DNA from: Aurantimonas endophytica
Lineage (GTDB): Bacteria; Pseudomonadota; Alphaproteobacteria; Rhizobiales; Rhizobiaceae
Assembly (NCBI RefSeq): GCF_014196845.1
Contig: NZ_JACIEM010000005.1
Coordinates: 124,001-188,000 of the forward strand
Direction of reading: 5' to 3'
Length of the DNA stretch: 64,000 nucleotides
Numbering within the stretch: position 1 is the stretch's first letter; the number at the start of each line of letters is the position of its first letter. Of this stretch, positions 63,473-64,000 are shown piece after piece. The notes below the pieces were generated by a model. That model was given only the letters and a program-made list of their open reading frames with translations, was not told where the DNA came from and made no database searches. The position numbers and the translations under genes are program-made.

Positions 63473-64000
63473 GTGGCCCAAGCGCGCTACTCTCGACTGC
63501 TGCGTAGAGGGCTGGTTCTGCTGGCGATCGGCGTGGGCGTCGTGTCCCTGCAGCAGGTCGGCCTGACGCACGCGCTCGACAACGAACTCACCGATCTGCG
63601 GTTTCGGGCCACGAGTCGTTCGCCGTCCGGCGAGATCGTCCTCGTCGACATCGACGCCAGGAGCCTGGCCGAGATCGGGGTGTGGCCATGGCCGAGAAAC
63701 CTGCACGGGGAACTCGTTCTCGCGGCGGCAGAGGCGGGGGCTGCCCGGATCGCCTTCGACGTGGACTTCAGCACCTTTTCGACGCCCGAAGCCGACTCGG
63801 CGTTCGCGGCTGCGCTCTCGCAGGCCGGCATCGAGACTTTCTTGGCCGCCTTCGTTCAGGAAAGCGCTGCCGGCAGCGGGCTGATGCTCCCGTCGCTGCC
63901 GATCGATCTTCTCCTGCAGCACTCCTGGCCGGCGATCGTCAACGTCCCGCTCGATCCGGACGGACTGGTGCGGCGCGCAGCCTTTCCGGTCGAGATCGGC
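63473..64000 (+). CDS. CHASE2-domain sensor protein, 3' truncated by window edge
   Basis: A frame from GTG 63473 stays open to the end of the window (176 codons visible). After an N-terminal TM (LLRRGLVLLAIGVGVVSLQQ) comes the CHASE2 signature: NELTDLRFRATSRSPSGEIV, then LVDIDARSLAEIGVWPWPR and GAARIAFDVDFSTF. CHASE2 is a periplasmic sensor usually joined to an adenylate cyclase, EAL or kinase module, which would lie beyond the window. GTG is chosen because no ATG precedes the TM; the ribosome-binding site (ACAGGA) is moderate. It forms an operon with the FecR protein. Confidence 0.85.
   Translation, partial: MAQARYSRLLRRGLVLLAIGVGVVSLQQVGLTHALDNELTDLRFRATSRSPSGEIVLVDIDARSLAEIGVWPWPRNLHGELVLAAAEAGAARIAFDVDFSTFSTPEADSAFAAALSQAGIETFLAAFVQESAAGSGLMLPSLPIDLLLQHSWPAIVNVPLDPDGLVRRAAFPVEIG

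Noticed and set aside
1-64000. CRISPR arrays, tRNA and rRNA genes
   Set aside because: No regularly spaced 25-40 bp repeats with unique spacers and no cloverleaf or rRNA-like sequence were seen; the 21-bp and 93-bp repeats are tandem without spacers.

Overview
The window is GC-rich DNA from an alphaproteobacterium, most likely of the Hyphomicrobiales (Rhizobiales). The best indicators are a rhizobial-type cellulose operon that begins with bcsN and lacks a BcsC barrel gene, several degenerate dispersed intergenic repeats, and the dense set of SDR, TetR, LysR and c-di-GMP genes. A family such as Aurantimonadaceae is only a guess. No rRNA, tRNA or CRISPR array was seen.

Layout. 1-2.96 kb: the 3' part of an RND efflux pump and a TetR regulator. 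3.2-5.6 kb: a decayed stretch with small ORFs, an IS3-type transposase remnant and a truncated DNA cytosine methyltransferase. 5.97-13.54 kb: a same-strand block of unfamiliar genes. These are a protein with a PD-(D/E)XK-like motif, a small protein, a soluble FtsH-like AAA+ zinc protease, a DUF6634-like protein, two clusters of 21-bp iteron-like repeats, a protein with a histone-H1-like basic N-terminus, and a small basic protein. This block is the best candidate for an undescribed system and looks plasmid- or island-derived. 13.98-18.25 kb: a LolD/FtsX-type ABC exporter with an AttH/CrtC-like secreted protein.

18.6-36.99 kb is a c-di-GMP and cellulose region. Two translationally coupled GGDEF-EAL proteins (MHYT- and CHASE4-type sensors) are followed by the minus-strand operon bcsN-bcsA-bcsB-bcsZ-TPR (BcsK-like) and then by a Cache-HAMP-PAS-GGDEF cyclase. 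BcsA carries a PilZ domain, so these enzymes probably set the c-di-GMP level that controls cellulose export. A paralogue of the last cyclase lies at 54.5-56.6 kb but is frameshifted inside its GGEEF motif.

37-51.7 kb is a mosaic of accessory catabolic and redox genes. It holds pseudogene fragments (ChrA, an ABC ATPase, a GNAT, an EthD protein), a four-gene VOC/hydrolase/SDR/dehydrogenase cluster with a LysR regulator, and two further SDR units next to TetR regulators with visible operators. It also holds a periplasmic molybdopterin oxidoreductase with its cytochrome b561 partner and an Asp/Glu racemase. 51.7-57.2 kb has a cold-shock protein, small orphan genes, the broken cyclase and a GNAT. 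57.5-60.65 kb is a TAXI-type TRAP transporter. 60.65-61.9 kb is a graveyard of chimeric fragments. The window ends in a FecR-domain protein with a Gly/Asn-rich repeat tail and the start of a CHASE2-domain protein.

Two patterns run through the whole window. A degenerate intergenic repeat occurs in about seven copies. At least five genes are broken by what looks like loss of a single base, which suggests either sequencing indels or active gene decay.
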